Shown in pieces: positions 1 to 7,668 of a DNA stretch of 13,045 bases. The notes below the pieces were generated by a model. The model was not told where the DNA came from. It saw nothing but the letters and a program-made list of their open reading frames with translations, and made no database searches. A program made the translations under genes and the position numbers. Source of the stretch: Sedimenticola sp. (lineage in GTDB: Bacteria > Pseudomonadota > Gammaproteobacteria > Chromatiales > Chromatiaceae); contig JAUUYI010000023.1 of NCBI GenBank assembly GCA_030590525.1, forward strand, positions 1 through 13,045. The letters are read 5' to 3'. How positions within the stretch are numbered: the stretch's first letter is position 1; the number at the start of each line of letters is the position of its first letter.

Positions 1-2
1 AG

Positions 3-1274
3 GATATCCAGGTACGCGCCATTCTGCAGTTGCTGGCTGATTTCACCGGGCTGAACCTGGTCACCAGCGATACTGTCAGGGGAAGAATCACCCTGCGGCT
101 GCAGAACACCCCCTGGGATCAGGCTCTGGACATCATCCTCAAGACCCGCGGCCTCTCGATGCGTAAGAATGGAAACGTCATCATGATCGCTCCTACCGAG
201 GAGATCGCTGCACGGGAACGCCTGGAACTGGAGTCTCAGAAGCAGATAGAAGAGCTGGCTCCGCTGCATTCAGAGTATATTCAGATCAACTATGCCAAAG
301 CGAGTGATCTCCAGAAGCTTTTGAAAGCCAAGGGCAATGAACTGCTCTCTCCGGATCGTGGTAATGTCACGGTCGACCCGCGTACCAATACCCTGCTGGT
401 CCGGGATACCGCTGCCAAGCTGGAGGATATACGCCGCCTGGTTCAGAGGCTGGATGTACCGGTGCGCCAGGTGCTGGTGGAGTCGCGGGTGGTCATCGCC
501 AACAACAGCTTCGTCAAGGATATCGGGGTGCGTTTCGGTTTCACCCGATCCAAATCTTTCGGGAGTAACGAAGTTTTGATCGGTGGTGGCAACAATGGCT
601 TCCTGGAAGGAACCAGTGGCCTCAATTCGGGTAGTTTCCTGGGTAGCCCCAACAACGACGTCAACAGTGGCGGTGAGGCTGAAAACCTGCTGGTCAACCT
701 GCCGGCCGCAGCGGCCACCAGCAGTTTCAATATGCTGATTGGTAAGGTCGGATCCTATCTGCTGCAGCTGCAGTTGTCTGCCATGCAGCAGGAGGGGCAG
801 GGTGAGCTGATCTCCAGCCCGAGGGTCATCACCTCAGACAAGAGTAAGGCGGTGATCAAGCAGGGTGTGGAGATTCCGTATCAGGAGGCCACCTCCAGTG
901 GTGCCACCTCTGTCTCTTTCAAAGAAGCGGTGTTGAAGCTGGAAGTGACCCCGAGCATCACCCCGGATGACCGGATCATCATGGATCTGGTGATCAACAA
1001 GGACCGACCCGATTTCGGCCGCGCGGTACTGGGCACTCCCCCGGTTGACACCCGCTCGGTGGAGACCACGGTGCTGGTGGATAACGGGGAGACCGTGGTG
1101 CTTGGTGGTGTGTTCGAGCAGGATCGGACCCGTAGCAATGAGACGGTGCCCTTCTTTGGTGATCTGCCCTATGTCGGTTTTCTGTTCAACCAGGAACTGA
1201 AAATGGATGTGAAGCAGGAACTGCTGATCTTCGTTACACCGAAGATTCTGAAAGAGTCTTTGACGGTGCGCTGA
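3..1274 (+). CDS. pilQ: Type IV pilus secretin PilQ, 3' part (5' end outside window)
   Basis: This is the outer-membrane secretin through which the type IV pilus passes; PilQ subunits assemble into a gated ring. The reading frame is open from position 3, so the in-frame TTG at 30 is not the true start. 423 residues are visible. Residues 1-70 form an STN-type domain (DIQVRAILQLLADFTGLNL, then a PWDQALDIIL segment). A NolW-like secretin N domain follows at about 85-155 (NTLLVRDTAAKLEDIRRLV). The secretin barrel domain covers about 245-420, with the conserved VDNGETVVLGG and VPFFGDLPYVGFLF stretches and a closing LLIFVTPKIL. From the usual PilQ size of about 700 residues, roughly 280-300 residues with the signal peptide and AMIN domains should lie upstream. 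A glycine/asparagine-rich insert at about 190-225 sits before the barrel. The neighbouring aroK-aroB matches the usual pilMNOPQ-aroKB context. Confidence 0.95.
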   Translation, partial: DIQVRAILQLLADFTGLNLVTSDTVRGRITLRLQNTPWDQALDIILKTRGLSMRKNGNVIMIAPTEEIAARERLELESQKQIEELAPLHSEYIQINYAKASDLQKLLKAKGNELLSPDRGNVTVDPRTNTLLVRDTAAKLEDIRRLVQRLDVPVRQVLVESRVVIANNSFVKDIGVRFGFTRSKSFGSNEVLIGGGNNGFLEGTSGLNSGSFLGSPNNDVNSGGEAENLLVNLPAAAATSSFNMLIGKVGSYLLQLQLSAMQQEGQGELISSPRVITSDKSKAVIKQGVEIPYQEATSSGATSVSFKEAVLKLEVTPSITPDDRIIMDLVINKDRPDFGRAVLGTPPVDTRSVETTVLVDNGETVVLGGVFEQDRTRSNETVPFFGDLPYVGFLFNQELKMDVKQELLIFVTPKILKESLTVR

Positions 1275-1275
1275 G

Positions 1276-1302
1276 CCAGGTGCCTTCTATCACCCTGGTT
1301 TT
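1276..1302 (+). terminator. Putative Rho-independent terminator after pilQ
   Basis: Two bases after the pilQ stop, CCAGGTG (1276-1282) pairs with CACCCTGG (1291-1298) with a one-base bulge and an 8-nt loop, and TTTT follows. This is a modest intrinsic terminator by eye. A second stem, GGTTTTCC (1297-1304) with GGAAAACC (1315-1322), shares the two G bases at 1297-1298, so the two hairpins cannot both form completely. The short T-run keeps confidence moderate. Confidence 0.4.
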
Positions 1303-1347
1303 CCACAATCAATGGGAAAACCGTAAGCGCCAAGTTAATTTCGTTGA

Positions 1348-1519
1348 CGGGGCTGGTGCCCCTGCTCGGGGACGGCATAACCCGGTCCCTGGTCGCTCCC
1401 GGCATCTGCCGAACATGGATATACAGGAGTGGCCTGCCACGCGTACATCCTTGTACGGCGCAGGCTCGGCTGCGGCCATCCCTGGCCGCAGACGCCCCCA
1501 GCAGGGGACACCAGACCCG
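1348..1519. repeat. Repeat-like element with terminal inverted repeats and three internal hairpins
   Basis: The left end (1348-1366, CGGGGCTGGTGCCCCTGCT) is the reverse complement of the right end (1500-1519) over about 18 positions, with one mismatch and one inserted base. Three hairpins lie between them. CGGC pairs with GCCG (1400-1411, loop ATCT). CGTACA pairs with TGTACG (1442-1457, loop TCCT). CTGCGGCCA pairs with TGGCCGCAG (1470-1491, loop TCCC). The three apices share a CATC(C)-TG pattern. The element has no credible coding capacity. It looks like a small non-autonomous or structured-RNA repeat of the kind dispersed in gammaproteobacterial spacers. I cannot assign it to a named family, and copy number cannot be judged from one window. 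Confidence 0.6.
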
Positions 1520-1593
1520 CTTTTATCCCAAAAGAGGTTGGCTTACTGGGTGCTTACGGAAAATCCGGGTCATTACAGATATTTGCCCTGAGC

Positions 1594-1623
1594 TTCACTC
1601 GCGAACTACTATGATGCGATAAT
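1594..1623 (+). promoter_or_regulatory. Putative sigma-70 promoter for aroK operon
   Basis: GATAAT at 1618-1623 matches five of six bases of the -10 consensus and is preceded by TG at the extended -10 position (1615-1616). TTCACT at 1594-1599 matches four of six bases of the -35 consensus with an 18-nt spacer. It lies about 70 nt upstream of the aroK start and after the pilQ hairpin, where a promoter is expected. TATGAT at 1610-1615 is a competing -10. This is judged by eye only. Confidence 0.35.
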
Positions 1624-1694
1624 GCGAGGCCTGACTGGTCCCGGGTTATGCTTTGTTATCCGTTAACTGTATATCTTTCATTTAGAAACTCTTT

Positions 1695-2213
1695 ATGCCG
1701 CGTGTAAACAATATCTTCCTGGTCGGTCCCATGGGTGCTGGGAAAAGCACCATTGGCCGGCAGGTGGCTACCCATGTCAGGTTTGATTTTGCCGACAGTG
1801 ATCACGAGATCCAGCGACGGACCGGAGTCGATATATCAACCATCTTTGATTTTGAAGGGGAAGCGGGTTTTCGCAAACGGGAAAAATCGGTTATAGACGA
1901 GTTGACTCAGTTGGAAGGCCAGGTGCTGGCAACCGGCGGTGGAGTGGTGCTCGATCCGGACAATCGCCGCAATCTATCCAGCCGGGGATTTGTTATCTAC
2001 CTCTACTGCAGCCCGGAGCAACAGTACCAGCGCACCATGCGTGACCGGAATCGACCGCTGCTGCAGACCGAAGACCCATTGGCACGGCTCCAGGCTCTGA
2101 TGGAGGAGCGGGATCCCCTCTATCGCTCCACGGCGGACCTGGTGGTAACTACGGAAAATCGCAGTGCCGCTTCTGTGGCGCGGGAGATCGCACGGAAACT
2201 GGCCGGTGACTGA
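1695..2213 (+). CDS. aroK: Shikimate kinase (AroK)
   Basis: This cytosolic enzyme phosphorylates shikimate at the 3-hydroxyl with ATP, the fifth step of the chorismate pathway. The protein has 172 residues, close to E. coli AroK. The P-loop is GPMGAGKST at residues 11-19. Asp34 and Asp36 in the FADSD segment, Arg60, and the GGG at 82-84 form the expected shikimate and magnesium site. RDRNRPLL at 117-124 is the lid, and Arg140 in ERDPLYR is the expected C-terminal shikimate-binding arginine. The start ATG at 1695 puts the P-loop at the usual distance from the N-terminus, although the ribosome binding site is weak. aroB follows within 14 nt, so the two are probably co-transcribed. The AroK/AroL distinction rests on genome context, which favours AroK. 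Confidence 0.97.
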   Translation: MPRVNNIFLVGPMGAGKSTIGRQVATHVRFDFADSDHEIQRRTGVDISTIFDFEGEAGFRKREKSVIDELTQLEGQVLATGGGVVLDPDNRRNLSSRGFVIYLYCSPEQQYQRTMRDRNRPLLQTEDPLARLQALMEERDPLYRSTADLVVTTENRSAASVAREIARKLAGD

Positions 2214-2226
2214 GGTGGTGAAACAG

Positions 2227-3312
2227 GTGGTCCGGACACTGGAAGTGGAACTGGGGGAGCGATCCTATCCCATTTATATCGGCCCTGGTCTGCGCCACCA
2301 GGCTGAGCTCTACCGGCGTCACATTCCCGGCCGGCAGGTAATGGTGGTTACCAATGAGACGGTTGCGCCACTCTATCTGCAGGATGTAATGGAGGCACTG
2401 GATGGCTTCCAGGTGGCCTCGGTGGTCTTGCCGGATGGTGAAAGATTCAAGACTCTGGAGGTGTGGCAGGAGATCATTGATACCCTGTTGCAGCAACGAT
2501 TCAATCGCCAGTGCACCCTGCTGGCACTGGGCGGTGGCGTGGTTGGTGATATGACCGGATTTGCTGCTGCCTGCTACCAGCGGGGAGTGCCCTTTCTGCA
2601 GCTGCCAACCACCCTGCTGGCCCAGGTGGATTCATCCGTGGGCGGCAAGACCGGCGTCAATCACCCGCTGGGAAAGAACATGATCGGGGCCTTCTATCAA
2701 CCCCGCTGCGTGATCGGGGATACCGAGACCCTGAATACGCTGGACCAGCGCCAGCTTGCCGCGGGGGTCGGTGAAGTGATCAAGTATGGATTGATCGACG
2801 ATCCTGAGTTCTTCGCCTGGATGGAGCAGAACATGGATGGATTGCTGCAGCGTGACCCCGCAGCCCTGGTGTATGTGGTGGAGCGCTCCTGCCGGGACAA
2901 GGCCCGGGTGGTGGCGGCGGACGAGAAAGAGTCTGGTCAGCGCGCATTGCTGAATCTTGGTCACACCTTCGGTCATGCCATTGAGACCGGCATGGGATAT
3001 GGGGAATGGCTGCATGGGGAGGCGGTGGCCGCCGGTATCTGCATGGCCGCAGATCTCTCCCGCAGGCTGGGCTGGCTGAGCGCTGGGGAGCAGGGGCGGG
3101 TGCGGGCGCTGGTGCAGCGGGCCGGTCTGCCAGTTGCACCCCCGCATGAGCTGGGGCGCAAGCGTTTCCTGGAATTGATGGCAGTGGACAAGAAGGTGCT
3201 GGCGGGAAAGATCCGGCTGGTTCTTCCGAAAGGGCTGGGTCACTCTGTCGTGACCGATGCCTTCGACCCGCAGATATTGCACGACATGCTCGATGAGTAT
3301 CGAACCTCCTAG
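2227..3312 (+). CDS. aroB: 3-dehydroquinate synthase (AroB)
   Basis: AroB converts DAHP to 3-dehydroquinate, the second shikimate-pathway step, using NAD and a divalent metal such as zinc or cobalt. I chose the GTG at 2227 because AGGTGG lies 8 nt upstream (2213-2218) and the resulting 361-residue protein starts [16 protein letters not shown], as in other AroB proteins. GTG codons at 2215 and 2218 are alternatives. The NAD-binding GGGVVGD is at 102-108, and the substrate-binding [20 protein letters not shown] spans 127-146. The metal ligands line up as Glu183 (GEVIKYG), His246 (LNLGHTFGH) and His263 (HGEAVA). The gene starts 13 nt after the aroK stop, with the Shine-Dalgarno overlapping that stop. 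The downstream gene starts inside aroB, which suggests tight co-expression. Confidence 0.97.
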   Translation: MVRTLEVELGERSYPIYIGPGLRHQAELYRRHIPGRQVMVVTNETVAPLYLQDVMEALDGFQVASVVLPDGERFKTLEVWQEIIDTLLQQRFNRQCTLLALGGGVVGDMTGFAAACYQRGVPFLQLPTTLLAQVDSSVGGKTGVNHPLGKNMIGAFYQPRCVIGDTETLNTLDQRQLAAGVGEVIKYGLIDDPEFFAWMEQNMDGLLQRDPAALVYVVERSCRDKARVVAADEKESGQRALLNLGHTFGHAIETGMGYGEWLHGEAVAAGICMAADLSRRLGWLSAGEQGRVRALVQRAGLPVAPPHELGRKRFLELMAVDKKVLAGKIRLVLPKGLGHSVVTDAFDPQILHDMLDEYRTS

Positions 3313-5005
3313 CACTTCAGCGACCGCACTTGGAGAAGGCAGTGGTTTCTTTTTCAGCACGCCGGAACTGAGTCAGAAGCTGGACCTGTTGCATCATCTG
3401 GTGGAGAACAGTGACCGGATACCATTGCTCAAGGGTCCGGACGGCGTCGGCAAGAGTCATCTGTTGGAGCGCTTCGAGCAGCAAGCCGGATCCAACTGGC
3501 GGAGCTGTCGTATCGATGCCAATCTAATGCTGCAGCCGGACCAGCTGTTCAATGCCCTGGCCAGCTGCTTTGAGGTGCCCGTGGAAGGGCCTCGATTGAG
3601 CGCTCGGTTGAGCCGGCAGTTCGAGGATCTCCAGCTGGAAGGGTGGTTGCCGGTGGTGCTGGTCGATGATGCACAACAGCTCCCGGTCGAAACCCTGGCT
3701 GCGCTGTTACAACTGTATGAACAGCAGTTCGAAGGGCGAACTTTATTCCGCCTGGTGCTATTCGCCTCCCCCGCGATCGACGACCTGATACTGGCACTCC
3801 AGACGCAGGGGATGAATGTCCACTCTCTGCAGGAGCTGCTGCTGTTACCCCTCGACCGGGAGCAGACCCGACGCATGCTTCGGCAGTTTCTGCAGCTGAG
3901 AGGGTTGGCTGGCCAGGGTGGCAGTGACGGGCAGCTGGATCGGTTGTTCCGGGCTACCGGAGGGCTCCCGGGTGAGGCGCTGAAACTGGCCGCGGTCCGA
4001 ATGCAGTGCAAGCCGGTAGACACGGCTGTCCCAGCGGAGAAACTGGAGCTGAAACTCCCCTCCGGTGTGTCATGGCCGGCATTGCTGGGAGGGGGAGGGG
4101 TGCTCCTGGTGGTAGCCCTGACGCTGCTGTTTCAGGATCGTATCAACGCCCTGTTCGAAGGTGAGACGAGCGAGGCGGAAGTGCCGCTGTTGCTGCCGAC
4201 ACAGGAGAGGGTAGTGCCGTTACAGCGGGATCAGACACCGCTGAAGCAGGCCGGCAAGGAGATCCAGAGCAGGGTTGAAGGGGATATCGTCCGCCTGGAA
4301 ATCCCGGAGCCGGTTGCGATCGTGCGCCAGCAGCAGAGCGGGAGGTCAGCGTCCGCTGGGGATCCTGCGCCTGTTGATGGTGCCCGGGAAGCCGTGGTCA
4401 AGGTTGCCACGGAGACAACACCGACGCCCGCAGGAGCGCCAGCAGAAGCCGGGTCAAAGCACCTCTCTGACGCGAGCCGCCAGGCAGATGCCATCCTGGA
4501 AGTACCGGCCCCGCCTGTGGCCGACAAAAGTCTGGCACCCCGGAAACCTTCGCCAACGGTAGTCCAGTCACCCCTTCCCCCTCCCGCTGCATCCCCCCCT
4601 CCGCCGGAGCCGGCCCTTTCTTCCAGGCAGGCCACCCCCTCACCGGCAACGGCGAAAAACGCTGCTCCGAAGTCGACCAGCCGGGCACCGGTAGAGGTGG
4701 CTGGGGGTGTGCGGGGGGAACCCTGGCTGTTGCGTCAGAAGCCGGCCGGCTACACGCTGCAGTTGATCGGATTGCGGGACGAGCAGGCAGTAAAGCAGTT
4801 CATCGAGCGCAATGGTCTGCGTAAGGATGTCGCCTATTTCCGTACCCTGCGGGATAATCGGGCCTGGTTCTCGGTAGTGTACGGCGTCTACCCCGATCGT
4901 AGCGCAGCGTTGGCCGCTCGCCGCACACTGCCGGGCAGGCTGGGCCGCGGCGACGCCTGGCCCCGTACCCTGGGTTCCATTCAGCAATTGATAAAAAAGA
5001 AATGA
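3293..5005 (+). CDS. DamX-type protein: AAA ATPase, membrane segment, SPOR domain
   Basis: The 570-residue protein combines an ExeA/GspA-like ATPase with a C-terminal SPOR domain. SPOR domains bind glycan strands stripped of peptides at the division septum, so a role in cell division or envelope remodelling is likely. Visible parts in order: Walker A GPDGVGKS at 48-55; Walker B VVLVDD at 121-126; a single membrane segment at about 261-281 ([20 protein letters not shown]); a proline/alanine-rich linker at about 282-485; and SPOR at about 486-563, starting GYTLQLIGL. The predicted topology has the ATPase in the cytoplasm and SPOR in the periplasm. ATG 3293 overlaps the end of aroB by 20 nt and has no clear ribosome binding site, so translational coupling is likely. 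It sits where damX lies in the enteric aroK-aroB-damX order. Orthology with E. coli DamX is by context and SPOR domain, so I leave the symbol blank. Confidence 0.85.
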   Translation: MSIEPPSTSATALGEGSGFFFSTPELSQKLDLLHHLVENSDRIPLLKGPDGVGKSHLLERFEQQAGSNWRSCRIDANLMLQPDQLFNALASCFEVPVEGPRLSARLSRQFEDLQLEGWLPVVLVDDAQQLPVETLAALLQLYEQQFEGRTLFRLVLFASPAIDDLILALQTQGMNVHSLQELLLLPLDREQTRRMLRQFLQLRGLAGQGGSDGQLDRLFRATGGLPGEALKLAAVRMQCKPVDTAVPAEKLELKLPSGVSWPALLGGGGVLLVVALTLLFQDRINALFEGETSEAEVPLLLPTQERVVPLQRDQTPLKQAGKEIQSRVEGDIVRLEIPEPVAIVRQQQSGRSASAGDPAPVDGAREAVVKVATETTPTPAGAPAEAGSKHLSDASRQADAILEVPAPPVADKSLAPRKPSPTVVQSPLPPPAASPPPPEPALSSRQATPSPATAKNAAPKSTSRAPVEVAGGVRGEPWLLRQKPAGYTLQLIGLRDEQAVKQFIERNGLRKDVAYFRTLRDNRAWFSVVYGVYPDRSAALAARRTLPGRLGRGDAWPRTLGSIQQLIKKK

Positions 5006-5046
5006 AGTAGTACGGGTTAGCCACCAGTGCGAACCAGCAAGGCGCC

Positions 5047-5508
5047 CTAAGGGGCGGCGAATTCCCCGTGGAGCACGCTCACGTTGCCCCGGCCGAACTG
5101 CTGGTTGATCTTCCGTTCCAGCCGATCGAAGAGGCGGGAGGCGGCAGGGCTCAGTTGCTTCTTGCCCTGCTCATGGAAACGCAGCACCGTGGTGCCATCC
5201 GCTATCACGATATGGACATCGAGCCGGACATCCAGAGCGCCCGGGTGGTGGTACAGCATCCGGTGTTCCCCATACTCATTGATCACTGGCTCCTTACTGT
5301 CCCGGATCGGACTCTGCAGCAGGATGTGTTCATAGCCCAGCCCGTCCAACATCCGGCCCACCTCGTACAGCATATTCTGGCGGCCAACCAGCTGCTCGGT
5401 GTTGATCTTGATGATCGGTGACCCACTGCCGGAGCATCCCGGCAGAAGCAGCACTAGAAACAGACCGGCCAGAATGGCCTCTATCAGAGGTATCTTCTTT
5501 AGCATCAT
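5047..5508 (-). CDS. Small predicted lipoprotein of unknown function
   Basis: I do not recognise this 153-residue protein. Its N-terminus has two lysines and a hydrophobic stretch ending in LLLPGC, a plausible lipobox with Cys25 as the lipidated residue. The proline at -2 is not the most typical choice. The mature part begins SGSGSP and is mixed alpha/beta, with a central segment (ALDVRLDVHIVIADGTTVLRF) that reads as paired strands and a charged helix near the C-terminus (LFDRLERKINQQF). This suggests a small periplasm-facing domain tethered to a membrane. The start ATG overlaps the stop of the upstream dehydrogenase gene (ATGA), and a second ATG follows at once, with GGCGGA better spaced for it. 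The gene is probably last in a hemE operon and converges on the DamX-type gene. Its role is unknown. Confidence 0.7.
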   Translation of the reverse strand: MMLKKIPLIEAILAGLFLVLLLPGCSGSGSPIIKINTEQLVGRQNMLYEVGRMLDGLGYEHILLQSPIRDSKEPVINEYGEHRMLYHHPGALDVRLDVHIVIADGTTVLRFHEQGKKQLSPAASRLFDRLERKINQQFGRGNVSVLHGEFAAP

Positions 5509-6368
5509 GAGTCCGCCGTTATACCTTCATAGAGTGCCGAATAATCATCGTCTCCATGGCCTGCCTGTCGGCTCCGCTCCAGGATTGCCGAGATCGCCAG
5601 CGTCAGGGTGGGATCGATGCCATCTGCAGTGGCCACCTGGCGAAACAGCTCCACGTCCTTGATCATATGCCTGAGAGGGAAGTTGGGCCTGGTATAGTCA
5701 TGGCGCAGCATCTTGCCCAGCTTTTTGTCGAAAGTGGGGGCATACAGGGCACTGCTGCGCAGCAGTGACATGAACAGATCCACATCCAGCCCCTCTGCCT
5801 GCACCAGACCCAGACTGAGGGAAAAGCCACTGGTCAGGGAGGCGATGAGTTGGTTCATTGCCAGCTTTAATGCCGCCCCCTGGCCGATGTTGCCGACATG
5901 CCTGGGTGATTTCCCCAGCGCTTCGAGCAAGGGCCGCGCCTTTGTGTAGTTCTCCGGGGTCCCCCCGGCCATGATGATCAGGGTACCTGCACGGGCCTCC
6001 GGGATACTGCCCAGCACCGGTGCCTCCAGGTAGTCGCCACCGGCCTGCTGCACCGCCGCCGCCAGTGACCGGCTTTCGGCAGGCGCGATAGTGCCCATCT
6101 GCACCACCATCTTACCTGCAAGCTCCCGTTTCACCTCCGGCCTCAGCAGCACCGATCGAATGGCATCCAGATCACTCAGGGCAAGGAGTATCAGGTCAGC
6201 GGCTGCAACCGCGTGGCCGGCCTCTCTGGTTACCGTCAGCCCCTGTCGCTGCGCCTCGTCGGCACGTCCGGCACCCCGGTTCCAGCCGAACACTTCAAAC
6301 CCTTGCTGCTGCAGCCGGAGGGCGATCGGCAGCCCCATCAAGCCAAGTCCGAGGAGGCTGATTTTCAT
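5505..6368 (-). CDS. NAD(P)-dependent beta-hydroxyacid dehydrogenase (3-hydroxyisobutyrate dehydrogenase family)
   Basis: The 287-residue protein belongs to the family that includes 3-hydroxyisobutyrate dehydrogenase, tartronate semialdehyde reductase and glyoxylate/succinic semialdehyde reductases. The N-terminal Rossmann motif is GLGLMG at 7-12, followed by WNR at 29-31. An Asn-Arg pair there suggests NADPH rather than NADH. The substrate loop APVLGS is at 116-121, where many relatives have APVSGG. The catalytic lysine is Lys168 in GQGAALKLAMNQ, with Asn172 conserved nearby. The C-terminal helical domain contains PNFPLRHMIKDVELF. I chose ATG 6368 because it places the Rossmann fold at the N-terminus; an upstream start would add 24 atypical residues overlapping hemE. 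The gene starts 10 nt after the hemE stop, so it is probably co-transcribed with hemE. Substrate cannot be assigned; a glyoxylate or semialdehyde reductase role is most likely by resemblance. Confidence 0.85.
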   Translation of the reverse strand: MKISLLGLGLMGLPIALRLQQQGFEVFGWNRGAGRADEAQRQGLTVTREAGHAVAAADLILLALSDLDAIRSVLLRPEVKRELAGKMVVQMGTIAPAESRSLAAAVQQAGGDYLEAPVLGSIPEARAGTLIIMAGGTPENYTKARPLLEALGKSPRHVGNIGQGAALKLAMNQLIASLTSGFSLSLGLVQAEGLDVDLFMSLLRSSALYAPTFDKKLGKMLRHDYTRPNFPLRHMIKDVELFRQVATADGIDPTLTLAISAILERSRQAGHGDDDYSALYEGITADS

Positions 6369-6378
6369 TGATTTCTGA

Positions 6379-7449
6379 TCACCCCTTCCGATGGTACGCC
6401 GGGCTGAGTTCGTGGACTGCTTCCACCAGGGCTGCTGCATGTTCCGGTCTCACATCCGGGTGAATCCCGTGCCCCAGGTTGAAGACGTGCCCGGGTCCGC
6501 TGCCATAACTCTCCAGCACCTCTCCCACCCCTTTCCTGATTCGCTCGGGCGAGGCGTGGAGAATGCAGGGGTCCAGATTGCCCTGCAGGGCCACCCGGTC
6601 TTTCACGCGCTCACGGGCCTCGTTCAACTCCATGGTCCAGTCCACCCCCAGGGCATCACAGCCGCTGTCGGCCATCTCGCCGAGCCACTGGCCCCCCCCC
6701 TTGGTGAACAGGATGACCGGTACCCTGCGCCCCTCGTGCTCTCGCACCAGGCCCGCGATGATTCGGGTCATATAGGCAAGCGAAAATTCCCGGTACTCCC
6801 TCGGCGCCAGCACGCCACCCCAGGTATCGAAGATCATCAATGCCTGGGCACCGGCGGCGACCTGCCCATTGAGATAGCTGACAACCGACAGGGCCACTTT
6901 GCCCAGCAGCTGGTGCATCAGGTCCGGGCGGTCGAACATCATCCCCTTCACCCGCGCAAAATTTTTGGTACCACCACCCTCCACCATGTAGGTGGCCAGG
7001 GTCCACGGACTGCCAGAGAAGCCGATCAGGGGCACACGCCCCCCCAACTCCTGGCGAATGGTGCGCACCGCCCCCATCACGTAGCCGAGATCCTCCTCCG
7101 GGTCGGGCACCCGCAGTGCGGCGACGGCGGTTTCATCCCGCACCGGTCGCTCGAAACGGGGTCCTTCCCCTTCGCTGAAGTAGAGCCCCAGCCCCATGGC
7201 ATCCGGTATGGTGAGGATGTCTGAGAAGAGAATGGCCGCGTCCAGGGGGAAGCGCTCCAGCGGCTGCAGGGTTACCTCGCAAGCCAGTTCCGGGTTCTTG
7301 CACAGGTCAAGAAAGCTGCCGGCCCGGGCGCGGGTGGCACGATACTCCGGCAGGTAGCGCCCCGCCTGGCGCATCATCCAGACCGGTGTCACATCTACCG
7401 GCTGGCGCAGCAGTGCGCGCAGCAGGCGGTCATTCTTGAGTGTTGTCAT
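6379..7449 (-). CDS. hemE: Uroporphyrinogen decarboxylase (HemE)
   Basis: HemE removes the four acetate carboxyls of uroporphyrinogen III to give coproporphyrinogen III in haem synthesis; it is cytosolic and needs no cofactor. The 356-residue protein matches the family length. The N-terminal signature [16 protein letters not shown] spans 22-37 with the substrate-binding arginines 27, 31 and 37. Asp77 in [12 protein letters not shown] is the central carboxylate holding the pyrrole nitrogens. [17 protein letters not shown] at 143-159 carries Tyr154, and His327 lies in [13 protein letters not shown] 7449 gives the normal N-terminus and has GGA 8 nt upstream; the longer frame from 7518 would add 23 non-conserved residues. 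A run of nine G bases encodes the conserved TKGGG segment (C-run at 6692-6700 on the plus strand) and is in frame. The 219-nt gap to gltD suggests its own promoter. Confidence 0.97.
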   Translation of the reverse strand: MTTLKNDRLLRALLRQPVDVTPVWMMRQAGRYLPEYRATRARAGSFLDLCKNPELACEVTLQPLERFPLDAAILFSDILTIPDAMGLGLYFSEGEGPRFERPVRDETAVAALRVPDPEEDLGYVMGAVRTIRQELGGRVPLIGFSGSPWTLATYMVEGGGTKNFARVKGMMFDRPDLMHQLLGKVALSVVSYLNGQVAAGAQALMIFDTWGGVLAPREYREFSLAYMTRIIAGLVREHEGRRVPVILFTKGGGQWLGEMADSGCDALGVDWTMELNEARERVKDRVALQGNLDPCILHASPERIRKGVGEVLESYGSGPGHVFNLGHGIHPDVRPEHAAALVEAVHELSPAYHRKG

Positions 7450-7668
7450 GTTTCGTTTCCGATTGGGGTCGCCATTCAGCATATCTTCAGACTTCATGAC
7501 CCGATATTTAATAATCAAACAGGGTTATGAACTTATCCAGCCAGGTAGGTCGGGCACGGTTTTTGTGCCCGACATTTTTTCTGGCGGGTGGCTTTGGGAA
7601 ATGACGTCGGGCATAAACGGCATGCCCGACCTACTCCTTTATTGGAAAATTTGAAAAACAGGCGCCCG
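7450..7668 (-). other. gltD-hemE intergenic gap
   Basis: The gap holds the inverted REP-like pair and, nearer hemE, an AT-rich stretch at about 7500-7530 where a hemE promoter could lie. I could not pick convincing -35 and -10 boxes there. No small gene is supported. Six T bases after the first palindrome (7575-7580) would only suit a plus-strand transcript, and no plus-strand gene ends here, so I do not call a terminator for gltD. Confidence 0.6.
7545..7634. repeat. Inverted pair of REP-like palindromes with GTAG feet
   Basis: Two palindromes face opposite ways. On the plus strand, GTAG (7545-7548) is followed by GTCGGGCAC (7549-7557), a 7-nt loop, and GTGCCCGAC (7565-7573). On the minus strand, GTAG (complement of 7631-7634) is followed by a stem made of 7622-7630 and 7606-7614, also 9 bp with a 7-nt loop. 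The outer 12 bases of the pair are perfect inverted repeats. The stems differ only at the innermost pair, C-G in one copy and T-A in the other, so pairing is kept. A GTAG tetranucleotide joined to a palindrome is typical of REP sequences mobilised by REP-associated tyrosine transposases, and an inverted doublet is the REPIN/BIME form. No such transposase is in this window. Confidence 0.75.

Larger units (their letters stand above)
1275..1694. other. 420-bp pilQ-aroK intergenic spacer
   Basis: I see no convincing gene here. Small open frames inside it have no recognisable protein, no good ribosome binding site, and run through an inverted-repeat structure. From left to right the spacer holds a hairpin with a T-run just after pilQ, a structured repeat-like element bounded by inverted repeats (1348-1519), and an AT-richer stretch with a plausible promoter (1594-1623) before aroK. 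The spacer separates the pilus operon from the shikimate operon, so aroK is probably transcribed independently of pilQ. Confidence 0.8.

Noticed and set aside
1280..1622. Three overlapping small plus-strand open frames in the pilQ-aroK spacer
   Set aside because: They run through the inverted-repeat element in different frames, have arginine/proline-rich translations typical of non-coding GC-rich DNA, and lack good start signals.
2632..3360. 242-codon minus-strand open frame opposite aroB
   Set aside because: aroB has all its metal-binding residues intact on the plus strand, and the antisense translation has no family resemblance.
4290..4720. Possible frameshift in the low-complexity proline-rich part of the DamX-type gene
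   Set aside because: The frame stays open from the ATPase through to a well-formed SPOR domain, and such linkers are normal between a membrane segment and SPOR.
5006..5050. Bidirectional terminator between the convergent DamX-type and lipoprotein genes
   Set aside because: Only a 5-bp CGCCC/GGGCG stem is present, it overlaps the lipoprotein stop codon, and there is no T-run on either side.
6391..7224. Long plus-strand open frame opposite hemE
   Set aside because: It is antisense to a strongly conserved hemE and has a histidine/proline-rich composition expected of a shadow frame.
7558..7580. Hairpin plus six T bases at the first REP copy as a Rho-independent terminator
   Set aside because: The T-run suits only plus-strand transcription, but the genes on both sides are on the minus strand, and the twin palindrome lacks a T-run. 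The REP explanation covers both copies.
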